A model generated the notes under the pieces. The model saw only the letters and a list, made by a program, of their open reading frames with translations, did not search any database and was not told the DNA's origin. Shown here piece after piece: positions 35,128-43,596 of a stretch of DNA of 47,856 bases (the stretch's first letter is position 1; every line of letters begins with the position of its first letter). Location: contig JAFQJK010000068.1 of NCBI GenBank assembly GCA_017415005.1, positions 1-47,856 of the forward strand, in the 5' to 3' direction. A program made the translations under genes and the position numbers. Source of the stretch: Rikenellaceae bacterium (GTDB lineage Bacteria; Bacteroidota; Bacteroidia; Bacteroidales; Rikenellaceae).

Positions 35128-37074
35128 ATGATTTCCATAGATGATCTGACCGTCAGTTTCGGCGGTTGGGACCTTTTTAGCCATATTTCGTTCCTGATCA
35201 ACCCGCGCGACCGCATCGGCCTGGTGGGTAAGAACGGGGCGGGCAAGTCGACGCTCCTCAAGGTGCTGATCGGCGAGCAACAGCCCACCTCGGGCGCGGT
35301 GACGCGCAACGGCGAGTGCACGGTGGGCTACCTGCCCCAGCAGATGAAGGTGGCCGACACGACCTCGCTCCGTGAGGAGACGGCCACGGCCTTTAAGGAG
35401 GTGCTCGAGCTGGAGGCCCAGATCGAGCACCTGACCGAGCAGATCACCGTGCGCACCGATTATGAGAGCGACGGCTATGCAGAGCTTATCCACCGGCTTA
35501 ACGACGCCACCGACCGCTACCATATGCTCGGGGGCGACAACCGCGAGGCCGAGATCGAGAAGACGTTGCTCGGGCTGGGGTTCAAGCGCGAGGATTTCGA
35601 CCGGCCGACCCGCGAGTTCAGCGGCGGCTGGCGCATGCGTATCGAGCTGGCCAAGCTGCTGCTGCGCCGTCCGTCGGTCTTCCTGCTCGACGAGCCGACC
35701 AACCACCTCGACATCGAGAGTATCGAGTGGCTCGAGAGCTACCTGAAAGAGTATAACGGGGCCGTGGTGCTGATCTCGCACGACCGGGCCTTCCTCGATA
35801 ACGTGACGAACCGCACGGTCGAGATCTCGCTCGGCAAGATCTACGACTACAAGGCGTCGTACAGCAGGTACGTCGAGCTGCGCCGCGAGCGCCGCGAGCA
35901 GATGCTGGCCGCCTATGCCAACCAGCAGCGCATGATCGAGAAGACCGAGGAGTTCATCGAGCGCTTCCGCTACAAGCCGACCAAGAGCAACCAGGTTCAG
36001 TCGCGTATCAAGCAGCTCGAGAAGCTCGACCGCATCGAGATCGAGGAGGAGGACCTCTCGGCGCTCAATATCAAGTTCCCGCCCGCGCCGCGCTCGGGTC
36101 GCATCGTGGCCGAGGTCCGGGAGGCGGGCAAGAGCTTCGGCAGCAAGTTTATCTTCGGCGGGGCCGAGTTCACGATCGAGGCGGGCGAGAAGGTCGCGCT
36201 CGTGGGGCGCAACGGCGAGGGTAAGACCACTTTCGCGCGGATGCTGATCGGCCAGCTTGAGCCTACCGAGGGCGAGATCCGTATCGGGCATAACGTTCAT
36301 ATCGGCTATTATGCTCAGAATCAGGATGACCTGATGAATGGCGACTTTACGGTCTTCGATACGCTCGACCGCGTGGCGGTGGGCGACATCCGCACGCGCC
36401 TGCGCGACATCCTCGCGGCCTTCCTGTTCCGCGGCGAGGATATCGACAAGAAGGTCAAGGTGCTCTCGGGCGGCGAGCGTTCGCGCCTGGCGATGGCCCG
36501 GCTGATGCTCGAGCCCTATAACCTGCTGGTGTTGGACGAACCGACCAACCATATGGACATGCGCTCGAAAGACATTCTGAAAAAGGCGTTGCAGGACTAC
36601 AACGGCACGCTGGTGGTCGTCTCGCACGATCGCGAATTTCTCGACGGACTGGTCGACAAAGTCTACGAGTTCCGCGACGGGGCGGTCAAGGAGTACCTGG
36701 GGGGCATCTACGAGTTCCTCGAGAAGAAACATATGAGCTCGCTGCGCGAGCTGGAGGTCAAGCGGGTCGAGACGCGCAACGACAAGGCCGTGCGTACCGA
36801 GCCGGGCAAGCTCAGCTATGAGGAGAAGCGCGAGCAGGAACGGCAACTGCGCAAGGTGCAGGGCCAGATCGCGAAGGCCGAGGAGGAGATCGCCGTGCTC
36901 GAGGCCCGGGTGGCCGATATGGACCGCCGGATGGCCGACCCTGCCGCGCACGGTATCGATCTTTCGGACGGGGCGGTCTACAAGGAGTACGAGGCCCTGA
37001 AGAAACAAGTGAACGACCGCGTTTCCGACTGGGAGCGCCTGCATAATGAACTCGAACAATTTAACCATCAATAG
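35128..37074 (+). CDS. ABC-F family ATPase, ribosome-associated type
   Basis: A 648-residue soluble protein with two ATP-binding cassettes and no membrane domain. Cassette 1 has Walker A GKNGAGKST (about 34-42), signature FSGGWRMRIELAK and Walker B FLLDEPTNHLD. Cassette 2 has GRNGEGKTT, LSGGERSRLAMAR and LVLDEPTNHMD. A charged linker lies between them. The C-terminal 90 residues form a coiled coil, as in Uup and YdiF. ABC-F proteins act on the ribosome, and some give antibiotic protection. The housekeeping context here (rpe, rlmB, arg genes) argues for a translation-factor role. Confidence 0.9.
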   Translation: MISIDDLTVSFGGWDLFSHISFLINPRDRIGLVGKNGAGKSTLLKVLIGEQQPTSGAVTRNGECTVGYLPQQMKVADTTSLREETATAFKEVLELEAQIEHLTEQITVRTDYESDGYAELIHRLNDATDRYHMLGGDNREAEIEKTLLGLGFKREDFDRPTREFSGGWRMRIELAKLLLRRPSVFLLDEPTNHLDIESIEWLESYLKEYNGAVVLISHDRAFLDNVTNRTVEISLGKIYDYKASYSRYVELRRERREQMLAAYANQQRMIEKTEEFIERFRYKPTKSNQVQSRIKQLEKLDRIEIEEEDLSALNIKFPPAPRSGRIVAEVREAGKSFGSKFIFGGAEFTIEAGEKVALVGRNGEGKTTFARMLIGQLEPTEGEIRIGHNVHIGYYAQNQDDLMNGDFTVFDTLDRVAVGDIRTRLRDILAAFLFRGEDIDKKVKVLSGGERSRLAMARLMLEPYNLLVLDEPTNHMDMRSKDILKKALQDYNGTLVVVSHDREFLDGLVDKVYEFRDGAVKEYLGGIYEFLEKKHMSSLRELEVKRVETRNDKAVRTEPGKLSYEEKREQERQLRKVQGQIAKAEEEIAVLEARVADMDRRMADPAAHGIDLSDGAVYKEYEALKKQVNDRVSDWERLHNELEQFNHQ

Positions 37075-37076
37075 CT

Positions 37077-38639
37077 ATGGCAGCATCAGACTCGGGCGAT
37101 AACACCTACCGCAGCCGCACGTCCGGCCGCCGCGCCCTGCGCGCGGAACAAGAGAACGCCGGCGATCCGGCCGCAATGCGCGATGCGCCGGCTGGCGACA
37201 GCGCTTCCGGCCGGAAGGTCGTTCCTGCGGGGCCGCAAGTTCCGGATACCGGCCATGATGCCGGTGATGTCCGCGATACCCGCGATACTGGTGACGCGGT
37301 CGATCGTTTCATGGCCGATCCGCGCGGACGACGTCCGCGGAGCGTGCGTGCCGGGCGTGGCGAGCCCGGGCCGGGTGACCGTGAAGCGCGTCCGGCCCGG
37401 GTTGACCGTGATGGCGAGGACTTCGAAGGCCGCAACGAGCGTTCGCGCGATGATTTCCGTGCCGACCGCCGCTCGACCGGCGACCGGATCCGCGAGTGCT
37501 TTGCGGGCCGTGACGACCGTGACTTCCGGGATGAGCGTCCCCGCCGGGACCGTGACTTCCGCGATGCGGGGGATGGGGATGATCGCCGTCCGGACCGTTA
37601 TGACGACGGGCACAACACCCGTGACGACCGCGATTTCGGTGTAGGCCGTCGTTCGGGAGGGGACCGCACGGCCCGTTTTGCCGATAACGATGCTCCGCGC
37701 TTCGGCCGTGCCGCTGCCGCGCGCAGCAATCGCCGCCGCGACGATAGCGGCCGCGGTTTCGACCGCGATGATCGTTCCGATGGTTTCGATCGCGATCTGA
37801 CCGACCGTTTCGACCGCGATGACCGTGCGCCCCGCGATTTTGACCGCCGTGATCGCGGCGGCCGCCCGCGCGACGACCGTGACGGCCGCGGGCCGCGCGA
37901 GTCGGACGATTCGATCCTGTTCGGCATTCGTCCGGTGATCGAGGCGATCGAGGCAGGGCGCCGTCTGGAGCGGATTTTCGTGAAGAAAGGCGCCGAGGGC
38001 GTGCTCATCGCCGAGCTTCGCGACCTGTGCCGCGAGCGGAGGCTCAACGTGCAGGAGGTGCCGGTCGAAAAGCTCAACCGCATGACGCGCGGCAACCACC
38101 AGGGCGTCGTGGCGACCATCTCGCCGATCGAGTATGCCGACCTTGCGACCGTGCTCGAGGCGATCCCTGAGGATGATACGCCGCTCGTTGTCGTGTTCGA
38201 CGGCGTGACCGACGTGCGCAACTTCGGGGCGATCGCCCGCAGTGCCGAGTGCGCCGGAGCCCATGCGCTGGTCGTGCCGATGAAGAATTCGGCGCCGGTC
38301 AATGCCGACGCCGTGAAGACCTCGGCCGGCGCGCTCAACCTGATCCCGGTCTGCCGGGTGGGGAGCCTGCGCAATACGCTCAAACTGCTCCAGCAGCGGG
38401 GAATGCAGCTCGTGGCCGCCACCGAGAAGAGCAATACGCTGCTGTTCGAGGCCGACCTCACGCGCCCTACGGTGATCGTGATGGGCAGCGAGGATACCGG
38501 TATCTCGAAGGAGATCATCAAGATGTGCGATGTGCAGCTGGCTATCCCGATCGTCGGGACCATCGCGTCGCTCAACGTGGGTGCCGCCGCGGCCGTCATG
38601 CTGTTCGAGACGGTGCGCCAGCGCAAGATGAACCAGTAA
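37077..38639 (+). CDS. rlmB: SpoU/TrmH-family rRNA 2'-O-methyltransferase (RlmB-like) with a long Asp/Arg-rich N-terminal extension
   Basis: A 520-residue protein whose C-terminal part, from about residue 277, is a complete SpoU methyltransferase. It has an SPOUT substrate-binding domain (ILFGIRPVIEAIEAG), then VVVFDGVTDVRNFGAIARSAE, MGSEDTGISKEI and the knot motif IPIVGTIASLNVGAAAAVML. RlmB methylates G2251 of 23S rRNA in E. coli. Residues 1 to about 275 are low-complexity, dominated by D, R and G (for example RFDRDDRAPRDFDRRDRGG), with no fold expected. The domain alone would be of normal RlmB length. The start is 2 bases after the ABC-F stop; an internal start is possible, but the frame stays open throughout. 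A disordered RNA-binding tail is the likeliest role. Confidence 0.85.
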   Translation: MAASDSGDNTYRSRTSGRRALRAEQENAGDPAAMRDAPAGDSASGRKVVPAGPQVPDTGHDAGDVRDTRDTGDAVDRFMADPRGRRPRSVRAGRGEPGPGDREARPARVDRDGEDFEGRNERSRDDFRADRRSTGDRIRECFAGRDDRDFRDERPRRDRDFRDAGDGDDRRPDRYDDGHNTRDDRDFGVGRRSGGDRTARFADNDAPRFGRAAAARSNRRRDDSGRGFDRDDRSDGFDRDLTDRFDRDDRAPRDFDRRDRGGRPRDDRDGRGPRESDDSILFGIRPVIEAIEAGRRLERIFVKKGAEGVLIAELRDLCRERRLNVQEVPVEKLNRMTRGNHQGVVATISPIEYADLATVLEAIPEDDTPLVVVFDGVTDVRNFGAIARSAECAGAHALVVPMKNSAPVNADAVKTSAGALNLIPVCRVGSLRNTLKLLQQRGMQLVAATEKSNTLLFEADLTRPTVIVMGSEDTGISKEIIKMCDVQLAIPIVGTIASLNVGAAAAVMLFETVRQRKMNQ

Positions 38640-38650
38640 ATTCCGTAACT

Positions 38651-39721
38651 ATGTCGAACGAATCCACGGAACAGCTTTACAACGATGCGGTCGGCCTGCT
38701 CCGGCGGCTGATCGCCACTCCCTCGTTCAGCCGCGAGGAGCATGATACGGCCGGGGTGCTCGATGCTTTCCTGAAGGACCACGGCATCGCGACCCGGCGG
38801 CATAAGAACAACGTCTGGGCGTTCAACCGGCATTTCGACCTGTCGAAGCCGACGATCCTGCTCAACTCGCACCACGATACGGTGCGTCCCAACGGCGCCT
38901 ATACGCGCGACCCGTTCGCGCCCGCGGTCGAGGGCGGCCGCCTCTACGGGCTCGGGAGCAACGACGCCGGGGCGAGCGGCGTTTCGCTGATCGCTGCTTT
39001 CCGTCATTTCTATGAGCGCCCCGACCTGCAATACAACCTCTGCGTGGCGATCACGGCCGAGGAGGAGAACAGCGGGGCCGACGGCCTCGAGTCGATCCTT
39101 CCGATGCTCGGGCCGCTCGATTTCGCCATTGTGGGCGAGCCGACGCAGATGCAGCTGGCCATTGCCGAGCGCGGCCTGATGGTGGTCGACTGCATTGCCC
39201 GCGGCAAGGCGGGCCACGCCGCGCGCGAGGAGGGCGACAATGCGATCTACCGCGCGCTGCCCGACATCGAGTGGTTCCGCACCTACCGTTTTCCCCGCGA
39301 GAGCGACCTGTTCGGCGCCGTGAAGATGACCGTGACCATTATCGGTGCCGGGACGCAGCATAATGTGGTGCCGGCCGAGTGCCGGTTCACGGTCGATATC
39401 CGCGTCACCGACCGCTATACCAACGAGGAGGTGCTCGACGAGATCCGCCGCCACGTGGCCTGCGAGGTCGTGCCTCGCTCGACGCGCCTCAAGCCCTCGT
39501 CGATCGACCCGAAGCACCCGATCGTGCTCGCGGGCCTCGCGCTGGGCCGTACGACCTACGGGTCGCCGACCACCTCGGACCAGGCACTGCTCGACATCCC
39601 GTCGCTCAAGCTGGGCCCGGGCGACTCGGCCCGCTCGCACAGTGCCGACGAGTGGGTGGGCCTGGCTGAGATACGCGAGGGGATCGAACTGTATATCAAG
39701 ATGCTCTCATCCATACTTTAA
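38651..39721 (+). CDS. argE: M20-family N-acyl-ornithine deacylase (ArgE-like)
   Basis: A 356-residue protein from the ATG at 38651, 11 bases after rlmB. The frame is open further upstream but overlaps rlmB. M20 metallopeptidase landmarks are present: LNSHHDTV with the first metal His/Asp, LGSNDAGAS with the bridging Asp, and AEEENSG with the catalytic and metal Glu pair. A dimerisation domain follows with GKAGHAARE. Direct linkage to argH supports a role in arginine synthesis, removing the N-acyl group from ornithine. Bacteroidetes are known to use N-succinyl rather than N-acetyl intermediates, so the true substrate is probably N-succinylornithine; that is inference. Confidence 0.88.
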   Translation: MSNESTEQLYNDAVGLLRRLIATPSFSREEHDTAGVLDAFLKDHGIATRRHKNNVWAFNRHFDLSKPTILLNSHHDTVRPNGAYTRDPFAPAVEGGRLYGLGSNDAGASGVSLIAAFRHFYERPDLQYNLCVAITAEEENSGADGLESILPMLGPLDFAIVGEPTQMQLAIAERGLMVVDCIARGKAGHAAREEGDNAIYRALPDIEWFRTYRFPRESDLFGAVKMTVTIIGAGTQHNVVPAECRFTVDIRVTDRYTNEEVLDEIRRHVACEVVPRSTRLKPSSIDPKHPIVLAGLALGRTTYGSPTTSDQALLDIPSLKLGPGDSARSHSADEWVGLAEIREGIELYIKMLSSIL

Positions 39722-39733
39722 ATCGTAGTGAAG

Positions 39734-41065
39734 ATGAAACTCTGGCAGAAAAACGAAGATGTCAACAAGGCGGTCGAGACGTTCACCGTGGGCCGCGACC
39801 GCGAAATGGACCTGCTGCTGGCCGAAGCCGATGTGCTGGGCTCGCTGGCCCATACGCGGATGCTCGAGACGATCGGGCTGCTCACGTCCGCCGAGCTCGA
39901 GGCCGTGCAGCGCGAGCTGAAACACGTCTACCGCGAGATCGGGGCGGGCCGTTTCCGTATCGACGACGATGTGGAGGATGTCCACTCGCAGGTCGAGTTC
40001 CTGCTCACCGAGCGTATCGGCGAGGCGGGTAAGAAGATACATAGCGGCCGCTCGCGCAACGATCAGGTGCTGGTCGACCTGCGCATCTTCCTGCGCCGGC
40101 AGGTGATGGAGGTGGCCGACGATGTGCGGAGCCTCTTCGCGCTGCTCCAGCGGCTGGCCGACAAGTATAAGGAGGTGCTGATGCCGGGCTACACGCATTT
40201 TCAGATCGCGATGCCCTCGTCGTTCGGCCTCTGGCTCGGCGCCTATGCCGAGGGGTTGGTCGACGACGTGCAGATGTTGCTGGCGGCCTACAAGGTGTGC
40301 AACAAGAACCCGCTCGGATCGGCTGCGGGCTACGGCTCGTCGTTTCCGCTCAACCGGACGATGACCACCCGGCTGCTCGGCTTCGACACGCTCAATTATA
40401 ATGTCGTTTATGCCCAGATGGGCCGGGGCAAGACCGAGCGCATCGTCGCCCAGGCCCTCTCGTCGGTGGCGGCCACGCTGGCCAGGCTGGCGATGGACAA
40501 CACGCTGTTCCTGAGCCAGAACTTCGGTTTCATCTCCTATCCTTCGTCGCTTACCACCGGCTCGAGCATTATGCCGCACAAGAAGAACCCCGACGTGTGG
40601 GAGCTGATCCGCGGCAAGTGCAACCTTGTCCAGGGCGTTCCGAACCAGATCGCGATGATGACCACCAACCTGCCCGTGGGCTACCACCGCGACCTGCAGC
40701 TGCTCAAGGAGGTGCTCTTCCCGGCCATCGCCGAGATCCGGAGCTGCCTGCAGATGGCGCATTATATGCTTGAGAACCTGTCGGTCCGGGAGAATATCCT
40801 CGACGACCCGAAGTACGACTACCTGTTCAGCGTCGAGACGGTCAATAACATGGCGCTCGCGGGCGTCCCGTTCCGCGAGGCGTACAGGAAGGTCGGGCTC
40901 GATATCGAGGCCGGGACGTTCAAGCCTGAGAAGAAAGTACGCCACACCCACGAGGGGAGCATCGGCAACCTTTGCCTGAAGGAGGTGGCCGATGAGATGG
41001 ACGCGCTGTTTGCCCAGTTCGGTTTCGAGCGGGTCGAGGCGGCCGAGCGTGCGCTGACCGAGTAG
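39734..41065 (+). CDS. argH: argininosuccinate lyase
   Basis: A 443-residue protein from the ATG at 39734; a GTG at 39728 is also in frame but unnecessary. It splits argininosuccinate into arginine and fumarate, the last step of arginine synthesis. The superfamily signature appears as GSSIMPHKKNPD around residues 276-287, with HSGRSRNDQ near residue 100 and PGYTHFQIAMP in between. It is the last gene of the rpe-to-argH run and starts 12 bases after the argE-like gene. Confidence 0.96.
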   Translation: MKLWQKNEDVNKAVETFTVGRDREMDLLLAEADVLGSLAHTRMLETIGLLTSAELEAVQRELKHVYREIGAGRFRIDDDVEDVHSQVEFLLTERIGEAGKKIHSGRSRNDQVLVDLRIFLRRQVMEVADDVRSLFALLQRLADKYKEVLMPGYTHFQIAMPSSFGLWLGAYAEGLVDDVQMLLAAYKVCNKNPLGSAAGYGSSFPLNRTMTTRLLGFDTLNYNVVYAQMGRGKTERIVAQALSSVAATLARLAMDNTLFLSQNFGFISYPSSLTTGSSIMPHKKNPDVWELIRGKCNLVQGVPNQIAMMTTNLPVGYHRDLQLLKEVLFPAIAEIRSCLQMAHYMLENLSVRENILDDPKYDYLFSVETVNNMALAGVPFREAYRKVGLDIEAGTFKPEKKVRHTHEGSIGNLCLKEVADEMDALFAQFGFERVEAAERALTE

Positions 41066-41497
41066 GCGGCCGTCGCCGATGCGGGACGTGCGGGTCGGCA
41101 GGGTTGCGGGGCGGCTGCGAGCCGGGGGATATAAAGGCGGGCACCGCGTCGGACAACGTGGGAGATGTCCCGCATCCCGGCCCTTTGCCCGTTGCGGGCA
41201 GAGGGCCTGCTATGGCGTCGCCTGTCCCGGACAGACGGGTTCGCTCCGGCGTCACGTGTCCGTGGAGCTGTCCGGTGTCCCGCCCGGCGGTGCGGCAGGC
41301 ATTTCCTGCCGGACGGTCCGGATGGGCGGCATGCACGCGGCGATATCGCCGGTTCTGTCCCCGGCCTCGTCGGTGCGGCATAGGTTTTGCCTTTCGTGCG
41401 GGTGAACCCTGAGCGGTGCCATGCACAGTCCCGGCACGCGGGCATGATCCCGGACGGTCCGTGACCAGTTCCGGGTTTCGTTTTAAGTTAACGGAGT
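41066..41497. other. 432-base GC-rich gap after argH
   Basis: No credible gene. One small hairpin (CGGCAGG 41293-41299 with CCTGCCG 41305-41311) without a T-run. The last 25 bases before the next gene become AT-rich (GTTTTAAGTTAACGG). Confidence 0.35.
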
Positions 41498-42223
41498 ATG
41501 AAATCTACATTCAGCCATCCGGTCGTCGGCGAGGTGACGATCTGCAAGTCGAACCGCTCCCGGCGTATTGCGCTCAGCGTGAGGCCCGACGGGTGTGTGC
41601 GACTGTCGATCCCGTTACATTTCCCGGTACGTGACGCGCTGCGCTTTCTCGACGAGAAGCTGCCGTGGGTGACGGCTACGCAGGCGCGCGTGCGCGCGCG
41701 CTTCCGTCCGCAGGTCATTACCGAGCCTTATGCCACGCGCTGCCATACGTTGCAGCTCGACGTCCGGGTCGAAGAGCGGATTACCGTTTCGTTGCGGCCG
41801 CCCCGCGACGGGGTGCCGGGCATTATCCGGGTCTGCTATCCGGCCCAGGCCGACCCGGCGGGCGAGGAGGTGCAGGAGGCGATCCGGCGCGGCGTCGAGC
41901 GGGCGTGGCGCGAGGAGGCCAAGGCCCTGCTGCCGCGCCGGGTCGAACAACTGGCCCGCGAGTCGGGGCTCCGCTACCGCTCGGTGACGGTCCGCAATAC
42001 CCGCTCGCGCTGGGGCAGTTGCTCGGGCCGCGACGACATTTCGCTGAGCCTTCATCTGATGCGCCTGCCCGAGCATCTGATCGACTATATCATCATCCAT
42101 GAGCTGTGCCATACGGTCCATCGCAATCACGGCCCGGGCTTCTATGAGCTGCTCGACCGGCTGACAGGGGGCCGCGCGCAAACCTACCGCGCCGAGATGA
42201 AGAAGTACTCCCCCCGCTGGTAG
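41498..42223 (+). CDS. YgjP-like (DUF45) zinc metallopeptidase
   Basis: A 241-residue soluble protein with no signal peptide. The zinc site is HELCH at residues 201-205 within IIIHELCHTVHRNHGPGF, where the later His-Gly-Pro stretch supplies the third ligand. The preceding motif NTRSRWGSCSGRDDISLS is diagnostic of the YgjP/DUF45 family, sometimes labelled M48-like or SprT-related. The family's physiological substrate is not established. It is a single gene on the plus strand, separated from argH by 432 bases. Confidence 0.88.
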   Translation: MKSTFSHPVVGEVTICKSNRSRRIALSVRPDGCVRLSIPLHFPVRDALRFLDEKLPWVTATQARVRARFRPQVITEPYATRCHTLQLDVRVEERITVSLRPPRDGVPGIIRVCYPAQADPAGEEVQEAIRRGVERAWREEAKALLPRRVEQLARESGLRYRSVTVRNTRSRWGSCSGRDDISLSLHLMRLPEHLIDYIIIHELCHTVHRNHGPGFYELLDRLTGGRAQTYRAEMKKYSPRW

Positions 42224-42512
42224 TTGCCATCCGCCCCCGAGGTGTCCGGTCGGTGCCTGCATGTGTGCCGGGTCTCCGGTTACGGCTGTCATGGTCGTGG
42301 CCGCTTCTGCGTGTTTTCCTGTGCGGGGAGTTTCTCATTCGCTGTCGGGCGTAGGCCTGCCGGTTGTGTGCCGGCCGATCGGAGGGTGCCGGTCATACGC
42401 GTGACTGGTGTTCCCCCCGCGCGAGTCCGGTGTTTACCGGCGGGGAGGCTTGGCCCCCAACCTTCCTTGGCTATTTTTTCCGGACGCTATGCGCTTGCCG
42501 TATGGACGCCCG
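42224..42512. other. 289-base gap between convergent genes
   Basis: No gene, RNA core or clear terminator recognised between the YgjP-like gene and the convergent YhcH-like gene. Confidence 0.3.
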
Positions 42513-42959
42513 TTATGCCCTGACCTTGACGATACATTTGCGAACCTCGCCCCGGCCGATGAGCGGGGCATGGGCGTCGCCGGGGAGGAAGATAGCCAGC
42601 ATGCCGGGCACGAGCGTGAAGTACAGGCCGGGACGGTCGTCGAAGAATACGATGTCCCGTCCGGTGTCGAAGCTCCCGCGCGGCGCTGTGCACAGTGCCC
42701 GGCTCTGCCAGCCGTAGCGCTCGCTGCCCTCGATCAGCAGTTGGATGTCGATGTAACGGTCGTGTGCCTCGAGGGGAGCCGCATCCTCGCTGCGCAGCGG
42801 CGAGCGGGTGACAGTCATGAAGATGTCGTCGCCGTTGATCTCGTAGCGGCCGTCGGCGAGGGCTCCGATGTCGTGCGAGGCCAGGTAGTCGAGAGCCTCG
42901 GCCATGCGGGGGCCGAGCGTCCGGTAGGCTGCTGCCGCAGCCGTGTAGTCGATGATCAT
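42513..42959 (-). CDS. YhcH/YjgK/YiaL family (DUF386) protein
   Basis: A 148-residue cupin-like protein from the ATG at 42959 (MIIDYTAAAAAYRTLG). Family landmarks are EAHDRYIDIQLLIEGSE, GMLAIFLPGDAHAP with metal-ligand histidine, and the C-terminal VRKCIVKV. Related proteins include the EbgC beta-galactosidase subunit and YhcH, implicated in handling of N-glycolylneuraminic acid or other sugars, but most members are uncharacterised. A -7 element lies 18 bases upstream. The overlap with a longer frame start at 42989 is rejected because that start would sit upstream of the promoter. Confidence 0.85.
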   Translation of the reverse strand: MIIDYTAAAAAYRTLGPRMAEALDYLASHDIGALADGRYEINGDDIFMTVTRSPLRSEDAAPLEAHDRYIDIQLLIEGSERYGWQSRALCTAPRGSFDTGRDIVFFDDRPGLYFTLVPGMLAIFLPGDAHAPLIGRGEVRKCIVKVRA

Positions 42960-42976
42960 GGGTGTGGTGTTTCGTG

Positions 42977-42984
42977 CAAAGGTA
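42977..42984 (-). promoter_or_regulatory. -7 element for the YhcH-like gene
   Basis: On the minus strand TACCTTTG matches TAnnTTTG, 17 bases before the start codon. No -33 TTG is clear. Confidence 0.5.
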
Positions 42985-43051
42985 GGCAAATCCGTGTCTT
43001 TTGCGCTTGTATTCGGCTTTTCGGACCTTATTTCGGCGTCAGGTCGTGCGA

Positions 43052-43310
43052 TCTCAACCCCTTCCCCGCCTCTTCTCCGTTTCGTCTCATCCTCCTCCCT
43101 GTCTCCTCTCTGCCTTATTTCCGCTTTATCTCATCTCCCTCTCCGTTTTGTCTCATTCTCTTCCTCGTTTCCTCTCGGCTTCCTCCCTGTCTCCTCTCTG
43201 CCTCATTTCCGCTTTATCTCATCCCTCTCTCCGTTTTGTCTCATTCTCTCCTTGTGTCCTCTCGGCTTCCTCTCTCTCTCCTTTTTGTCTTATTCCCGCC
43301 GGATCGCTCC
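43052..43310 (+). repeat. polypyrimidine minisatellite, about 88-bp period
   Basis: About 260 bases are almost purely C and T on the plus strand. Unit 1 starts near 43091, unit 2 near 43179 and a shorter third unit near 43266, with a partial unit before 43091. Shared blocks include CCTCCCTGTCTCCTCTCTG, TTTCCGCTTTATCTCAT and CTCCGTTTTGTCTCATTCTC. Units 1 and 2 differ by only a few bases. Open frames across it are low-complexity Ser/Leu/Phe runs and are not genes. Confidence 0.75.
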
Positions 43311-43435
43311 GGCTACCTGGTGCTGTCCTGCGGTGTATCCCGTTTCCCTCGCGTCCGGGTGTCGCCCGTCGCGACCGCCCGTCGTCCGCCGATGTCTGTT
43401 CACGGTCTGATTTGGACGCTTTACCCCTTTCCTGC

Positions 43436-43466
43436 TTGCATAACAGGCCGATAATCCGTATCTTGA
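43436..43466 (+). promoter_or_regulatory. possible promoter of the RND operon
   Basis: TTG at 43436-43438, a 20-base spacer and TATCTTGA at 43459-43466, which resembles TAnnTTTG but is one T short. The leader to the adaptor start would be about 125 bases. Confidence 0.35.
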
Positions 43467-43596
43467 GGTGGCTTTGCGGGCATTATGGCCGGCTTTCCGG
43501 AGCCTATATCCGTTATCCTTCCGGGGATACCGCGATGTATGGCCCGGGTCCCGGGCCGGCCTCGTCCGGGTGCCCTTTGGTATCTACCCTAAAGAT

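Noticed and set aside
38249..38650. In-frame upstream extension of the argE-like gene inside rlmB
   Set aside because: The extension is an out-of-frame reading of rlmB. The ATG at 38651 gives a normal M20 N-terminus and an 11-base intergenic gap.
43468..43596. In-frame N-terminal extension of the RND adaptor
   Set aside because: The extra 43 residues do not resemble any targeting sequence and would displace the membrane anchor. The ATG at 43597 gives a standard adaptor N-terminus.
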